Source of the DNA: Kribbella qitaiheensis
Lineage (GTDB): Bacteria > Actinomycetota > Actinomycetes > Propionibacteriales > Kribbellaceae
Reading direction: 5' to 3'
Assembly: GCF_014217565.1 (NCBI RefSeq)
Contig: NZ_CP043661.1
Location: 4,216,001 to 4,280,000, forward strand
Length of the DNA: 64,000 nucleotides
Below the pieces are notes generated by a model. That model searched no databases. It was not told where the DNA came from and saw nothing but the letters and a program-made list of their open reading frames with translations. Each line of letters starts with the position of its first letter. Position 1 is the first letter of the stretch. This document shows positions 41,861 through 50,580 of the stretch, in pieces. Both the position numbers and the translations under genes were made by a program.

Positions 41861-43102
41861 CTATCCCTGGACGCGATTCGCCTTCAGCATCCGGAGGCCG
41901 GCGACGTTGACCATCACCAGGATGATCGCCGAGAAGATCAACAGCGCGACCTGGTCCGGGAGGAAGGCGACGCCGACGCCGATCGAGAGGACGGGGACCG
42001 CGAGACCGGCGTACGCGATCAGGAACAGGGCGGCGAGAACCTCACCGCGCGAGCCGGCGTCCGCCAGCGAAGCGGCAGTCACGACAGCTCCACGGAAGAC
42101 CAGGCCGACGCCCGCACCGGCGACGACACCACCGATCACGAACAGCCACAGACTGGGAGCCAGTCCGCCGACCGCGACACCGATGAGGCCGACCGACATC
42201 AGCACCAGCCCGAGCTGCAACTGCCGCTGCCGGGTCAGCCGCACGAACACGGCCTGGCTCAGCGCACCCGCGACGAAGACCGCGAAGGTCACCACCCCGG
42301 CGAGCAGCCGCGAGGTGTGATGCAGGGTGCCGCCCAGGAACGTCGGTGCCAGCGAGGTGAAGAGTCCGAAGATCGCGAAGGCGGCGAACGCTCCGGCTGC
42401 GGTCGCGAAGAACAACGGCTTCGCGGCGCTCGGCAAGGCCACCTTCTGCGGCCGGTACGCCGGTCGCTCCTCCAGCCGCTCGACCGTCTCCGGAACCAGC
42501 GCGATCCCGACGGCGCTGATCAGCAGCAGGACCAGGAACACCTCGTACGGACGGTCGAGCGGCCTGGACACGTACTCCGCCAGGATCCCGCCGACGAGAG
42601 GCCCGAACGCGAGGCCGCCGAGGTTCACCATCGAGGAGATCAGCGCCGACCGGCTCGGGTCCTGCTCCGGTCGCGCGATCTGCCGGAGTTCGGAGAGATG
42701 CGCGGTCGCGGTGGCGGTCAGCGCCCCGACTCCGACACCCGAGATGAACCGAGCCAGCAGCAGGCCGGGAACGTCCTGCCAGAGCAGGAAGATCACGGCG
42801 GACACAGCCTCTGCCAGTACTGCGAGCAGCGCGACCCGGCGACGGCCGAGCCAATCGCTGACGTGGCCGGCCAGGTAGAGGCTCGCCATCACGCCGACCG
42901 CGTAGGTGGCGAAGATGACCGTGATCATGAAGGTCGGGAAGCCGTCCCGGCGCTGGTAGATCGCGTAGAGCGGGGTGGGGACCGTGGAGAAGGCCATCGT
43001 GATCAGGAATGCGGCCGCGATCACCCAGAAGCCCGTGCCGTGGGCGAACCGCACGCGCGAGCCGGCCTGGGAGAGCGGTCGGGGGCCGGTCAGTGTTGTC
43101 AT
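41861..43102 (-). CDS. MFS transporter
   Basis: 413 residues from ATG 43102, twelve membrane helices. GHVSDWLGRRRVALLAVLAE is the loop 2/3 motif A (G-x-x-x-D-x-x-G-R-R), and FISGVGVGALTATATAHLSE and NLGGLAFGPLVGGILAEYVS (G-P-x-x-G-G, motif C-like) mark a drug:proton antiporter-like exporter. It is divergent from a LysR gene with a symmetric site between them, so export is probably induced by the LysR ligand. The start of the dienelactone hydrolase gene follows its stop by nine bases. Substrate unknown. Confidence 0.92.
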   Translation of the reverse strand: MTTLTGPRPLSQAGSRVRFAHGTGFWVIAAAFLITMAFSTVPTPLYAIYQRRDGFPTFMITVIFATYAVGVMASLYLAGHVSDWLGRRRVALLAVLAEAVSAVIFLLWQDVPGLLLARFISGVGVGALTATATAHLSELRQIARPEQDPSRSALISSMVNLGGLAFGPLVGGILAEYVSRPLDRPYEVFLVLLLISAVGIALVPETVERLEERPAYRPQKVALPSAAKPLFFATAAGAFAAFAIFGLFTSLAPTFLGGTLHHTSRLLAGVVTFAVFVAGALSQAVFVRLTRQRQLQLGLVLMSVGLIGVAVGGLAPSLWLFVIGGVVAGAGVGLVFRGAVVTAASLADAGSRGEVLAALFLIAYAGLAVPVLSIGVGVAFLPDQVALLIFSAIILVMVNVAGLRMLKANRVQG

Positions 43103-43157
43103 GTCTCCAGAGTGAGCCGCTTCATCTATCGAGTCCAACGAATCTTCTTGCACTCAC

Positions 43158-43176
43158 TTATCGACGTTAGCGATAA
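43158..43176. promoter_or_regulatory. LysR-type binding site
   Basis: TTATCG-ACGTTAG-CGATAA, a perfect 6-bp inverted repeat with 7-bp spacer, fitting the T-N11-A dyad of LysR regulators. It ends nine bases before the LysR start and lies 56 bases before the divergent MFS gene. The nearby ATAATAG may be its -10 region. Confidence 0.6.
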
Positions 43177-43184
43177 TAGACGCT

Positions 43185-44084
43185 ATGGACTCGAGACAGT
43201 TGGAGTACTTCGTCGCGGTGGCCGAGGAGTTGAGCTTCACCCGGGCGGCGCAGCGGATGTTCGCGGTCCAGTCCACCGTCTCGGCCGCCATCCGGGCCTT
43301 GGAGACGGATCTCAAGACCACCTTGTTCGACCGCTCCACCCGGCGGGTCACCTTGTCCGCCACCGGCGAGGCGCTGTTGCCGGAGGCGAAGGCCGCTCTG
43401 GAGGCGCTGGACCGGGCCCGCGCGGTGGTCGAGGAGGCGTCGACCGGGCTCCGCGGCAACATCCGGATCGGCACGTTGACGCGACTCGGGCTGGTGGATC
43501 TCGCCGCGCTGCTCGGCGCGTTCTACCAGAAGTACCCGTTGGTCGAGGTCCAGGTGACCACCTCGCCGACCGGTTCCAGCGGCCTGGCCGACGACGTCCG
43601 GCACGGCCGGCTCGACGTTTCCCTGGTCGGGCTGAACCCCACCGAGCTGACCGGACTGCAGCCACGCGAGCTGGCCACCGTGCCGTACGTCGTACTGGTG
43701 CCCCCGGACCACCGGCTGGCCGGTCGCGACGGGATCCGGCTGAAAGACCTCACCGGCGAACGCTTCATCGACCAGCTGGGCGGGTTCGGCAACCGGATCG
43801 CTGTCGATCGCGCCTTCGACAACGCCGGGATCCCGCGCCGGGTGCAGGTGGAGGTCCCCGATCTGACCAGCGTGCCGGACTACGTCCGCGCGGGGTTGGG
43901 AGTGGCCGTAGTACCGGCGCTTGATGCCGACGGACAGCCTGGGGTGACCGCGCTGCGGCTTACGGACGTGAAGCTGACCTGGACGCTGTCGGCGATCACG
44001 CTGAGCGGCAAGCGACCGAGCAGAGCGGTGACCGCTCTCCTCGACCTGCTCACCGACTCGATCCTCCCCCGCAACGCCTTCTAG
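43185..44084 (+). CDS. LysR family transcriptional regulator
   Basis: 299 residues. The helix-turn-helix is unmistakable: MDSRQLEYFVAVAEELSFTR, AAQRMFAVQSTVSAAIRALE and LKTTLFDRSTRRVTLSATGE. The effector domain begins LRGNIRIGTLTRLGLVDLAA and has the usual two-lobe periplasmic-binding fold, with VPDYVRAGLGVAVVPALDAD near the end. It is divergent from an MFS exporter gene, which it probably activates when its ligand, most likely an exported compound, is present. Confidence 0.95.
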   Translation: MDSRQLEYFVAVAEELSFTRAAQRMFAVQSTVSAAIRALETDLKTTLFDRSTRRVTLSATGEALLPEAKAALEALDRARAVVEEASTGLRGNIRIGTLTRLGLVDLAALLGAFYQKYPLVEVQVTTSPTGSSGLADDVRHGRLDVSLVGLNPTELTGLQPRELATVPYVVLVPPDHRLAGRDGIRLKDLTGERFIDQLGGFGNRIAVDRAFDNAGIPRRVQVEVPDLTSVPDYVRAGLGVAVVPALDADGQPGVTALRLTDVKLTWTLSAITLSGKRPSRAVTALLDLLTDSILPRNAF

Positions 44085-44115
44085 ACCCAGCTTGGCGCCT
44101 GGCTACTGTGGGCTG

Positions 44116-44547
44116 ATGGATGACGGGTGGGATCAGGGCGGGGCCGGGGTTTTGCGGCTTCCGTCGGGGCGGTTGGTACGAGGTCGGGGGCTGCGGAATC
44201 CCTTACCTGCTGGACAGTTGCCGACGTACGGGGTCTATCTGCTGGGCAAGGAGCCGCCCGAGGTCAGCTGGGAATCACGCTGGCTCGTGTGGCCGGACTT
44301 CCGGTTGCCGAAGGATCGCGTCGAGGCGCGGTCGGTGCTGGTGCAGCTCCTCGATCGCGCGACGTCGGAGCGGGTCGAGGTCGCCTGCGCCAGTGGGCGG
44401 GGGCGGACCGGAACGGCGCTGGCTTGTCTGGCCGTGCTTGACGGCGTACCGGCTTCTCGAGCAGTGGAGTTCGTCCGTGCGAACTACGACCATCATGCCG
44501 TCGAGACGCCCTGGCAGAAGAGGTTCGTACGCCGCTTCGCCGGCTGA
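44116..44547 (+). CDS. Protein-tyrosine phosphatase-like (dual-specificity fold) protein
   Basis: 143 residues from ATG 44116 (MDDGWDQGGAGVLRLPSGRL). The P-loop VACASGRGRTGTALACLAVL is a C-x5-R-T signature, C-A-S-G-R-G-R, that binds phosphate with a thiolate nucleophile, and WLVWPDFRLPKDRVEA places the general-acid Asp (W-P-D) at the right distance. VEFVRANYDHHAVETPWQKR is the closing helix of this actinobacterial family. Target could be phosphotyrosine, inositol phosphate or a nucleotide. Monocistronic, followed after 48 bases by a TetR gene. Confidence 0.88.
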   Translation: MDDGWDQGGAGVLRLPSGRLVRGRGLRNPLPAGQLPTYGVYLLGKEPPEVSWESRWLVWPDFRLPKDRVEARSVLVQLLDRATSERVEVACASGRGRTGTALACLAVLDGVPASRAVEFVRANYDHHAVETPWQKRFVRRFAG

Positions 44548-44595
44548 GGCGAGCGCAGTACGGAGTACTGACGGTTTTGACTGGATACTGGCGCG

Positions 44596-45225
44596 GTGGA
44601 TGTGTCTGAGGGCGAGGCCCCGCCGGAGCGCGCCGGCTACCGGCGGTCGGCCGGGTCGGCGCGGGGTGAAGCGCGGCGGCTCGAACTGCTCGAGAAGGTG
44701 ACCGACGAGCTCGGCGTCAACGGGCTTGTCGACTTCTCGCTCCGGCGGGCGGCACGCGCAGCCGGGACCACGCACAAGGTGTTGCTCTATTACTTCGACG
44801 GCCCCGAAGACCTGCTCACGCAGGCGGTACTGCGACTTCGCACCCGCCGGATCGACCGAAGCATGGCCGCCGCGGCGGAGGAATCAGCCAGCCGAACGCT
44901 GGCAGGGCGAGTGCGCGCGATGTGGCCGGTTCTCGTCGGCGAGGAGGCGTGGGTGCTGGACCAGGCGATCGGGCTGGCGATGTACGACTCGGCGCGGTAC
45001 GCGCAACTCGCTCGGGAAGCGTCCAAGCAGTACCTGCCGTCGCTGCTCTCGATCTGCCCTGACGATTGGGATCCACGCCGCAAGCACGAGGTCGCCGAGA
45101 TGATCCTCGGCGTGCTTCGCGGCTTCCTGGTCGAATGGCGCACCAGCGGCGACGGCGACGGCATCAACGCCGGCTTCGCCGCACTCGACCGGGCACTTAC
45201 CCGCGAAGAGTCCACTCCGGCCTGA
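44596..45225 (+). CDS. TetR/AcrR family transcriptional regulator
   Basis: 209 residues from GTG 44596. The helix-turn-helix region is FSLRRAARAAGTTHKVLLYY followed by FDGPEDLLTQAVLRLRTRR, with L-x-Y-Y-F at the recognition helix end. The ligand domain is helical (LAGRVRAMWPVLVGEEAWVL). It reads in the same direction as two alpha/beta hydrolase genes that begin after a 180-base region rich in nested inverted repeats, which may carry its operator. Confidence 0.9.
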   Translation: MDVSEGEAPPERAGYRRSAGSARGEARRLELLEKVTDELGVNGLVDFSLRRAARAAGTTHKVLLYYFDGPEDLLTQAVLRLRTRRIDRSMAAAAEESASRTLAGRVRAMWPVLVGEEAWVLDQAIGLAMYDSARYAQLAREASKQYLPSLLSICPDDWDPRRKHEVAEMILGVLRGFLVEWRTSGDGDGINAGFAALDRALTREESTPA

Positions 45226-45236
45226 GCGTCCCGACC

Positions 45237-45319
45237 GACAGGTAGTGCACCCCCGTACGGCGTACGCGGGGTACCCGGCAACGCCTGGGTGCACTAGTTG
45301 CCATCGGCCACTACCTGTC
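45237..45319. promoter_or_regulatory. Nested and competing inverted repeats between TetR and hydrolase genes
   Basis: GACAGGTAGTG (45237-45247) pairs with CACTACCTGTC (45309-45319), while the overlapping TAGTGCACCC (45243-45252) pairs instead with GGGTGCACTA (45287-45296); inside lies CCCCGTAC-GGC-GTACGCGGGG (about 45251-45271). The two outer pairings use the same TAGTG bases and exclude each other. It starts just after the CCTGAGCGTCCCG phrase found in the 24-kb palindromic element. Confidence 0.55.
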
Positions 45320-45404
45320 CATCGGGACAGCTCTGGACAGTTTGCGAACCAGGTGGTTCACTTTAGCGAGAGTGGTCCGGGCTGGAGAGGGAGCTGGTGG
45401 GTCT

Positions 45405-46367
45405 GTGGAGCGGGTGCGGGTGCGGTTTGCGAGTGGGGATGTGGAGTGTGTGGCCTGGCACTATCCGGGCACGAACGGCGGGTGCGTGATCATGGCCGGC
45501 GGGTTCGCCGTGACCAAGGAGCCAGGGACCGATAGGTTCGCGCAGCGGTTCCACGAGGCGGGGTTCTCCGTGCTGGCCTTCGACTACCGGCATCTCGGGG
45601 AGAGCGGTGGGGAGCCGCGGCAAGTGGCTCGCGTCGGGGAGCAACTGGCCGACTGGCGGGCCGCGATCGAGTACGCCGGGACGCTGCCGGAGGTCGATCC
45701 GGGCAAGATCGCGATCTGGGCGTTCTCGCTCTCGGGCGGCTACATCTTCCCGGTCGCCGCGCGGAACCCGCAGCTCGCGGCCGCCATCGCACAGACGCCC
45801 AACGCCGACGGGCCGGCCGCGGCCCGGAACGCGGCTCGCCATCAGAAGCCGTCGACCATGCTGCATTTCACCGGCCGGGCGATCCTCGATGCGCTCGGCA
45901 GTCTCATCGGCAGGCCGCCGCGGCTGGTGCCGCTCGTAGCTGAGCCGGGCACGGTCGCGCTGCTCACCACGCCAGACGCCCAGCGAACCAATGAGGCACT
46001 GAATCCTGGCAACCAGTACCCGGACTGGCTGCAGCTCGTCGCCGCCCGCTCCGCGCTCCGCGTCACCCTCTACCGACCAGGCAGGCATGCGCCGCAGGTG
46101 AAGGTACCGCTGCTCGTAGTCGTCGCCGACCAAGACCAATCAGCACTCGCCGCACCCTCGATCGCCGCGGCCGGCCGAGCGCCGCATGCCGAACTCATCC
46201 GCGTCCCCGGCGGTCACTACGCGCCTTTCCTGGAACAACACGAGCCCGTCGTCGAGGCCGAACTCGCATTCCTCCGCCAGCACCTCCTCAACCAACCCGC
46301 GACCACACCCAGGCAGACCGGCGCAGCAGGCGAGGCACCGGTTGTCCAGCTTCGGCGGGGCGCGTGA
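45405..46367 (+). CDS. Alpha/beta hydrolase
   Basis: 320 residues from GTG 45405; the 20 residues before it in the open frame lack a ribosome site, whereas GGAGAGGGAG lies upstream of this start. The nucleophile elbow is IAIWAFSLSGGYIFPVAARN (A-F-S-L-S-G-G, Ser), the acid in LLVVVADQDQSALAAPSIAA and the His in LIRVPGGHYAPFLEQHEPVV. It resembles the X-Pro dipeptidyl-peptidase/BAAT-like and YcjY groups. The stop overlaps the GTG of the next hydrolase (GTGA at 46364), so the pair is coupled. Substrate unknown. Confidence 0.88.
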   Translation: MERVRVRFASGDVECVAWHYPGTNGGCVIMAGGFAVTKEPGTDRFAQRFHEAGFSVLAFDYRHLGESGGEPRQVARVGEQLADWRAAIEYAGTLPEVDPGKIAIWAFSLSGGYIFPVAARNPQLAAAIAQTPNADGPAAARNAARHQKPSTMLHFTGRAILDALGSLIGRPPRLVPLVAEPGTVALLTTPDAQRTNEALNPGNQYPDWLQLVAARSALRVTLYRPGRHAPQVKVPLLVVVADQDQSALAAPSIAAAGRAPHAELIRVPGGHYAPFLEQHEPVVEAELAFLRQHLLNQPATTPRQTGAAGEAPVVQLRRGA

Positions 46368-47185
46368 AAGAGATCGAATTGCCGGCCGGGACGATCGAGT
46401 ACGTCGACGTCGGGTCCGGGCCGACGATCGTGTTGCTGCACGGGTTGATGATGGACTCATCGCTCTGGGACGGCCCGGTCGCGGAGTTGTCGGCCGGCCA
46501 CCGTTGCGTAGTACCGACTCTTCCGCTCGGTGCCCATCGACGCGCCATGCGGCCCGAGGCCGATCTGTCGTTGCCGGGCGTGGCCCGGTTGGTCGAGGAG
46601 TTCCTCGATCGCCTGGACCTGAGGGACGTCACGCTGGTCGGCAACGACACCGGCGGAGCACTGGTCCAGTTGATGCTCCCCTCCGACCGCGTCGGCCGGA
46701 TCGTGCTGGTGTCCTGCGAGGCGTTCGACAACCTGCCGCCCGGGCTCACCGGGAAGATGCTCGCGCTGGTCGGCAAGCTCTCGCCGGGCCTGCTCGGGCT
46801 GTTCCTCCAGCAGCTCCGCCTCCGGGCAATGCGGCGGTTGCCGATCACCTTCGGTTGGCTGACCAAGCGAGGCGACGCGGCTACCGCCCGATGGTTACAG
46901 CCCGTACTGCGGGACGCGGCGATCCGGCGAGACGCAGTACGGGTACTGCGAGCAGCCTTCGCCGACAAACACCTCCTGCTGAAGGCGTCCGAGGAGCTAC
47001 CCGCCTTCGACCGGCCGGCGCTCGTGATCTGGGCCGCCCAGGATCGGGTGATGCCACCGGAGCACGGGCGGCGGCTGGCGGATCTTCTTCCCCAGGGCAA
47101 GCTGATCGAGGTCGACGACAGCTACACGCTCATCCCCCTCGACCAGCCCGCCCGGCTGGCGCAGCTGATCGCCGAGTTCGCCTGA
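46364..47185 (+). CDS. Alpha/beta hydrolase with Asp nucleophile and missing catalytic His
   Basis: 273 residues. Haloalkane-dehalogenase/epoxide-hydrolase type fold: IVLLHGLMMDSSLWDGPVAE gives the oxyanion loop and VTLVGNDTGGALVQLMLPSD the elbow G-N-D-T-G-G, with Asp instead of Ser as nucleophile. The acid strand is LVIWAAQDRVMPPEHGRRLA. At the place of the catalytic His the protein reads LIEVDDSYTLIPLDQPARLA, so Tyr stands where His is needed to activate water. It may form but not hydrolyse an ester intermediate, or may be a non-enzymatic binder. Coupled to the hydrolase before it. Confidence 0.88.
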   Translation: MKEIELPAGTIEYVDVGSGPTIVLLHGLMMDSSLWDGPVAELSAGHRCVVPTLPLGAHRRAMRPEADLSLPGVARLVEEFLDRLDLRDVTLVGNDTGGALVQLMLPSDRVGRIVLVSCEAFDNLPPGLTGKMLALVGKLSPGLLGLFLQQLRLRAMRRLPITFGWLTKRGDAATARWLQPVLRDAAIRRDAVRVLRAAFADKHLLLKASEELPAFDRPALVIWAAQDRVMPPEHGRRLADLLPQGKLIEVDDSYTLIPLDQPARLAQLIAEFA

Positions 47186-47255
47186 GCCTCGGTGCCGTGG
47201 CGAGTGCGCGATATCCCGTTGACGCCGCCCGGCCTGGTGGCGTTGGGTCGGATGG

Positions 47256-47651
47256 GTGACGATCGAACGCTCGAACCCTGCAGGGCTGCACGCGACGCCC
47301 GGGTATCACCATGTGACCAAGGTCGAGGCTGAGCAGCTGGTGTTTCTGGCTGGGCAGTGTCCGCTGGATGAGGCCGGGGAGCTGGCCGAGGGCGGGTTCG
47401 ACGGGCAGACCGACCAGGTGGTCCGGAACATCCTGGTTGCCCTCGAGTCGGTCGGCGCGCGCCCGGAGGACGTCGTACGGACTGTCATCTATGTGGTCAG
47501 CCCGGTGCGGGAGGACCTCAGCGCGGTGTGGGCCCGGTTGACCGAGTCGCCGCTCGCGCCCGCTTTCAGTACTGCGAGCACGCTGCTCGGCGTCGCCCAA
47601 CTCGGCTTCCCGGGCCAACTCGTCGAGGTCGACGTCACCGCCGCGCTTTAG
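47256..47651 (+). CDS. RidA/YjgF family protein
   Basis: 131 residues from GTG 47256. HHVTKVEAEQLVFLAGQCPL then ESVGARPEDVVRTVIYVVSP is the standard RidA pattern; the conserved Arg that binds the enamine/imine carboxylate is expected near the end, here replaced by the LGVAQLGFPGQLVEVDVTAA segment (G-V-A-x-L-x-x-P-x-x-x-V-E-V), typical of the wider YjgF family rather than true imine deaminases. It would clear reactive imines or act in a related deamination. It overlaps the end of the convergent FAD oxidase gene by four bases. Confidence 0.9.
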   Translation: MTIERSNPAGLHATPGYHHVTKVEAEQLVFLAGQCPLDEAGELAEGGFDGQTDQVVRNILVALESVGARPEDVVRTVIYVVSPVREDLSAVWARLTESPLAPAFSTASTLLGVAQLGFPGQLVEVDVTAAL

Positions 47652-48955
47652 AACGGGTGGTTGGGCTGGAGGAGTTCGTCGGAGTCATAACGGGCCCGGA
47701 GCTCCCACAGACGCTCGTAGTCCCCCTCGTCGAAGGCGGCTCGGAGGTCGGCTTCGTCGAGCGCGGCGCTGCTGAAGTTGAGCAACCGCCCGATCACCTG
47801 GTCGGCGAACGGGTCGAGGATCGCGCGCTGCAACGCGCTCTCGTCCTTCTCACCGATCGAGAGCACAGTCACCGAGTACTGCGCGTCGCGGTGACCCATC
47901 GCGTTCGGGACCTCGGGCGCTTTGGCGAGCGCTCCGCCGAGGTGCCGGATGCCGATGATGCAGCGCGCCTTCCGCCCGGTCAGCTTCGGCACGGTGGCCA
48001 GCGCCTTCGGGTCGAGCGCGCTCAGCAGGACGTTGCGGGAGCTGAAGGCATCGGCCCGATCCGGCTCGGCGAAGATCTTGGCCGACTCGGTGTACGGCAG
48101 CTCTCCGACGGTGTCGACCAACGGCTCACCGATCTGCCGGAGCGGCCGGACCAGGTCCTCGCCGCCGTCGAGAATGCTGAGCTGGAATTGGGCGACGTGC
48201 TTCCCGCGAAGCGGCGCCGGGACCTGCGGGATGTCCGGGAACACCAGTACTGCGACCGCCGAGGTGACGCTGTCGGGGACGGTGAGGGTCCACTCCCGCC
48301 AGGTTTCGAGCGCACCCGGGTTTGCCTTGAGGTCGTAGTACAAGCTTCCGCCGTACAGGGTCTTGACCGGGAACAGGTCGATCTCCAGGCGGGTGACGAT
48401 GCCGAAGTTGCCGATGCCGCCGCGAAGCGCCCAGAACAAGTTGGGGTCGTCCTCGGCGTTCCGTAGTACGCCGTCGGGCGTGACGACCTCGATCCGGCGG
48501 ACGTGGTCGGCCGTGTAGCCGTACTGCCGCGCCATCAGGCCGAGGCCGCCGCCGAGGATGTACGGGATCGCGCCGAGATTCGGGAAGCTGCCGGAGAGAG
48601 GCGCGAGTCCATGCGGTGCGGCGGCATCGATGACCTGCTTCCAGGTCGCGCCGGCTTCGATCCATGCGGTCTTGGCGTCCGGATCGATGGTGACGTTGCT
48701 GAGGCGGTCGGTGGTGATGAGGATGCCGCCGTCGAGCGGGTTCAGGTGGCCGTGGCCCGTGGCCTTCACCGCGAGCTTGAGGCCGTTCTCGTGGGCAAAT
48801 CGCACCGCCAACTGGACGTCCTGAGCGCACGTGACGCCCACGACGTACGCCGGCTGATGCGGGTCGAGGCGCTGGAATCCCAGCCGGGCCTCGTCGTACC
48901 CGTCCGTGTCCTTCGTCCACAGCGGCCCGTCGATGGTGCTCAGTTCGGTAGTCAT
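47648..48955 (-). CDS. FAD-binding oxidoreductase, berberine-bridge-enzyme type
   Basis: 435 residues from ATG 48955. The PP-loop FAD domain begins PAYVVGVTCAQDVQLAVRFA and has LAVKATGHGHLNPLDGGILI, where the His of G-H-G carries the covalent flavin in this family; the second cysteine attachment seen in plant enzymes is absent. ILGGGLGLMARQYGYTADHV and FWALRGGIGNFGIVTRLEID complete the domain, and the berberine-like end is YERLWELRARYDSDELLQPN. It oxidises sugars, alkaloid- or polyketide-like substrates with oxygen. It is divergent from a WYL regulator, which likely controls it. Confidence 0.92.
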   Translation of the reverse strand: MTTELSTIDGPLWTKDTDGYDEARLGFQRLDPHQPAYVVGVTCAQDVQLAVRFAHENGLKLAVKATGHGHLNPLDGGILITTDRLSNVTIDPDAKTAWIEAGATWKQVIDAAAPHGLAPLSGSFPNLGAIPYILGGGLGLMARQYGYTADHVRRIEVVTPDGVLRNAEDDPNLFWALRGGIGNFGIVTRLEIDLFPVKTLYGGSLYYDLKANPGALETWREWTLTVPDSVTSAVAVLVFPDIPQVPAPLRGKHVAQFQLSILDGGEDLVRPLRQIGEPLVDTVGELPYTESAKIFAEPDRADAFSSRNVLLSALDPKALATVPKLTGRKARCIIGIRHLGGALAKAPEVPNAMGHRDAQYSVTVLSIGEKDESALQRAILDPFADQVIGRLLNFSSAALDEADLRAAFDEGDYERLWELRARYDSDELLQPNHPF

Positions 48956-49019
48956 ATGAAGGGACGCTAATCGCCATTCCGGACTCATCTTGTCCTAAAG
49001 ATCTGCGACTCTGGATCCT

Positions 49020-49985
49020 GTGAGTGCGCGAAAGGATCTGCCCGGGCGAATGCTCCGGCTGCTGGCCTTGCTGCAGAGCCGGCGCAAGTGGTCCGGCGCC
49101 GAGTTGGCCGAGCGCCTCGGCGTCACCGGCCGGACCGTACGGCGTGACGTCGAGCGACTCCGCGCCCTCGACTACCCGGTCACCGGTACGACGGGGCTCG
49201 CGGGCGGGTACCGGCTCGCCTCGGGGAAGAACGTGCCGCCCCTGTTGCTGGACGACGACGAAGCCGTCGCTGTGGCGATCGGGCTCGCGAGTGCGGCGGC
49301 CGGCGGAGTCGCGGGGATCGAGGAGAGCTCGATGAGCGCACTCGCCAAGCTGGAGCAGGTGCTGCCGCCGCGATTACGGCCCCAAGTTGCTGCGGTCAGC
49401 GCGGCCGAAGTGGTGGTGCGGGACGGGATGCCGCAGGTGGATCCCGGGCTGCTCGCAGTATTGGCGGCTTGTTGCCGGGACCTGGAGATCGTTGCCTTCG
49501 GCTACTCGACACGGCGTGGTGAGCCGACCCAGCGGCGGGTCGAACCGCATCGGCTGGTGACGCTGCACGGTCGCTGGTACCTGCTCGCCTACGACCCGGA
49601 TCGGAGGGATTGGCGGACGTTCCGGGTGGACCGGATCTCCGACGTCGCACCGACCCGCCATCACTTCGAAGCGCGGGAGCTCCCGGCCGCGGACGCCGCG
49701 TCGTACCTGGCCGAGTCCTTCGCGTCGGCCTCTTATCGGCACTGGGTCCGGATCGAGGTGGAGCTGCCCTTATCGGCGGTGCGAGCAGCCTTCTTCGGCC
49801 TGATCCCGGGCCGGCTCTATCCCACCGGTGACGATGCCTGCGTACTACGGATCACCGCCGACTCGCCATCGCTGCTGATCCAGTACGTTGCCGGCGTGGT
49901 CGCGCTCGGCGCGCCGTACACGCTCGAAGCCTCACCCGAACTGGCTGACCTCATCGACAAGGTCGGCCGGCAACTGCACGGCTGA
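49020..49985 (+). CDS. WYL-domain (YafY-type) transcriptional regulator
   Basis: 321 residues from GTG 49020. HTH: RMLRLLALLQSRRKWSGAEL with AERLGVTGRTVRRDVERLRA; WYL core RRVEPHRLVTLHGRWYLLAY and DPDRRDWRTFRVDRISDVAP; WCX end. It is a paralogue of the regulator at 35072, with similar length and domain order. It is divergent from the berberine-type oxidase gene across 64 bases, so that oxidase is its probable target. No long palindrome like that of the 35-kb paralogue was seen in the short gap. Confidence 0.92.
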   Translation: MSARKDLPGRMLRLLALLQSRRKWSGAELAERLGVTGRTVRRDVERLRALDYPVTGTTGLAGGYRLASGKNVPPLLLDDDEAVAVAIGLASAAAGGVAGIEESSMSALAKLEQVLPPRLRPQVAAVSAAEVVVRDGMPQVDPGLLAVLAACCRDLEIVAFGYSTRRGEPTQRRVEPHRLVTLHGRWYLLAYDPDRRDWRTFRVDRISDVAPTRHHFEARELPAADAASYLAESFASASYRHWVRIEVELPLSAVRAAFFGLIPGRLYPTGDDACVLRITADSPSLLIQYVAGVVALGAPYTLEASPELADLIDKVGRQLHG

Positions 49986-50172
49986 CTTCGTGGCCTTCTG
50001 AGTGCGGAAGCTTTTGAGGAGCACGACGTCGCGCTTGTGAGTCGGCGCCTCGACGTGCATCAGGACCCGCTCGAGCCCGTCACCCGGTCTCCTCGCCGCC
50101 CCTCGCGGCGGGGAGACCATCCGGACGAGACCTATTGCAACAGCTCCTCTCGGTGTCGGGCTGGTGGCTCGG

Positions 50173-50580
50173 TCAGGCGGTGAGGAGGCCGAGGCCGAGG
50201 GTGATGACGCCGATCGCGAGGCTGGCCGCACCGGCGGCGAGCATCCAGATGAACTGGTTCGGCTTGGTCCGGTCCTTGCCGGCGGACGAGGCGAAGAAGC
50301 CGCCGGACATCAGGATGGCGGCGATCGGAACTCCGAGCCGGCCCACCCAGAGGAAGAATCCGGACAGGCTGGTCGAGTCGACGTACAGCAGCCCGACCAG
50401 GCTCAGGATCACCAGTACGCCGGCATGCCCGTGACCAGCACGCGCGAACGACTTCTGGAACTCGGTCATCGGGACGTCCCCGCGAACGATCTTGGTCATG
50501 AACCAGCCACCGAACTCGATCGTGGCGATGGTCAGCAGGATCACCCCCGCGATCATCCGGGACGGGTCGCTCAGTTCCAT
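50173..50580 (-). CDS. Four-helix integral membrane protein, unknown function
   Basis: 135 residues from ATG 50580. Four hydrophobic helices: MIAGVILLTIATIEFGGWFM, HAGVLVILSLVGLLYVDSTS, FFLWVGRLGVPIAAILMSGG and FIWMLAAGAASLAIGVITLG. Between the first two is FARAGHGHAG, a polar loop with two histidines. I do not assign a family. The start overlaps the stop of the preceding small membrane-protein gene by ten bases, so both are coupled, and a MerR regulator is divergent from the pair. Confidence 0.8.
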   Translation of the reverse strand: MELSDPSRMIAGVILLTIATIEFGGWFMTKIVRGDVPMTEFQKSFARAGHGHAGVLVILSLVGLLYVDSTSLSGFFLWVGRLGVPIAAILMSGGFFASSAGKDRTKPNQFIWMLAAGAASLAIGVITLGLGLLTA

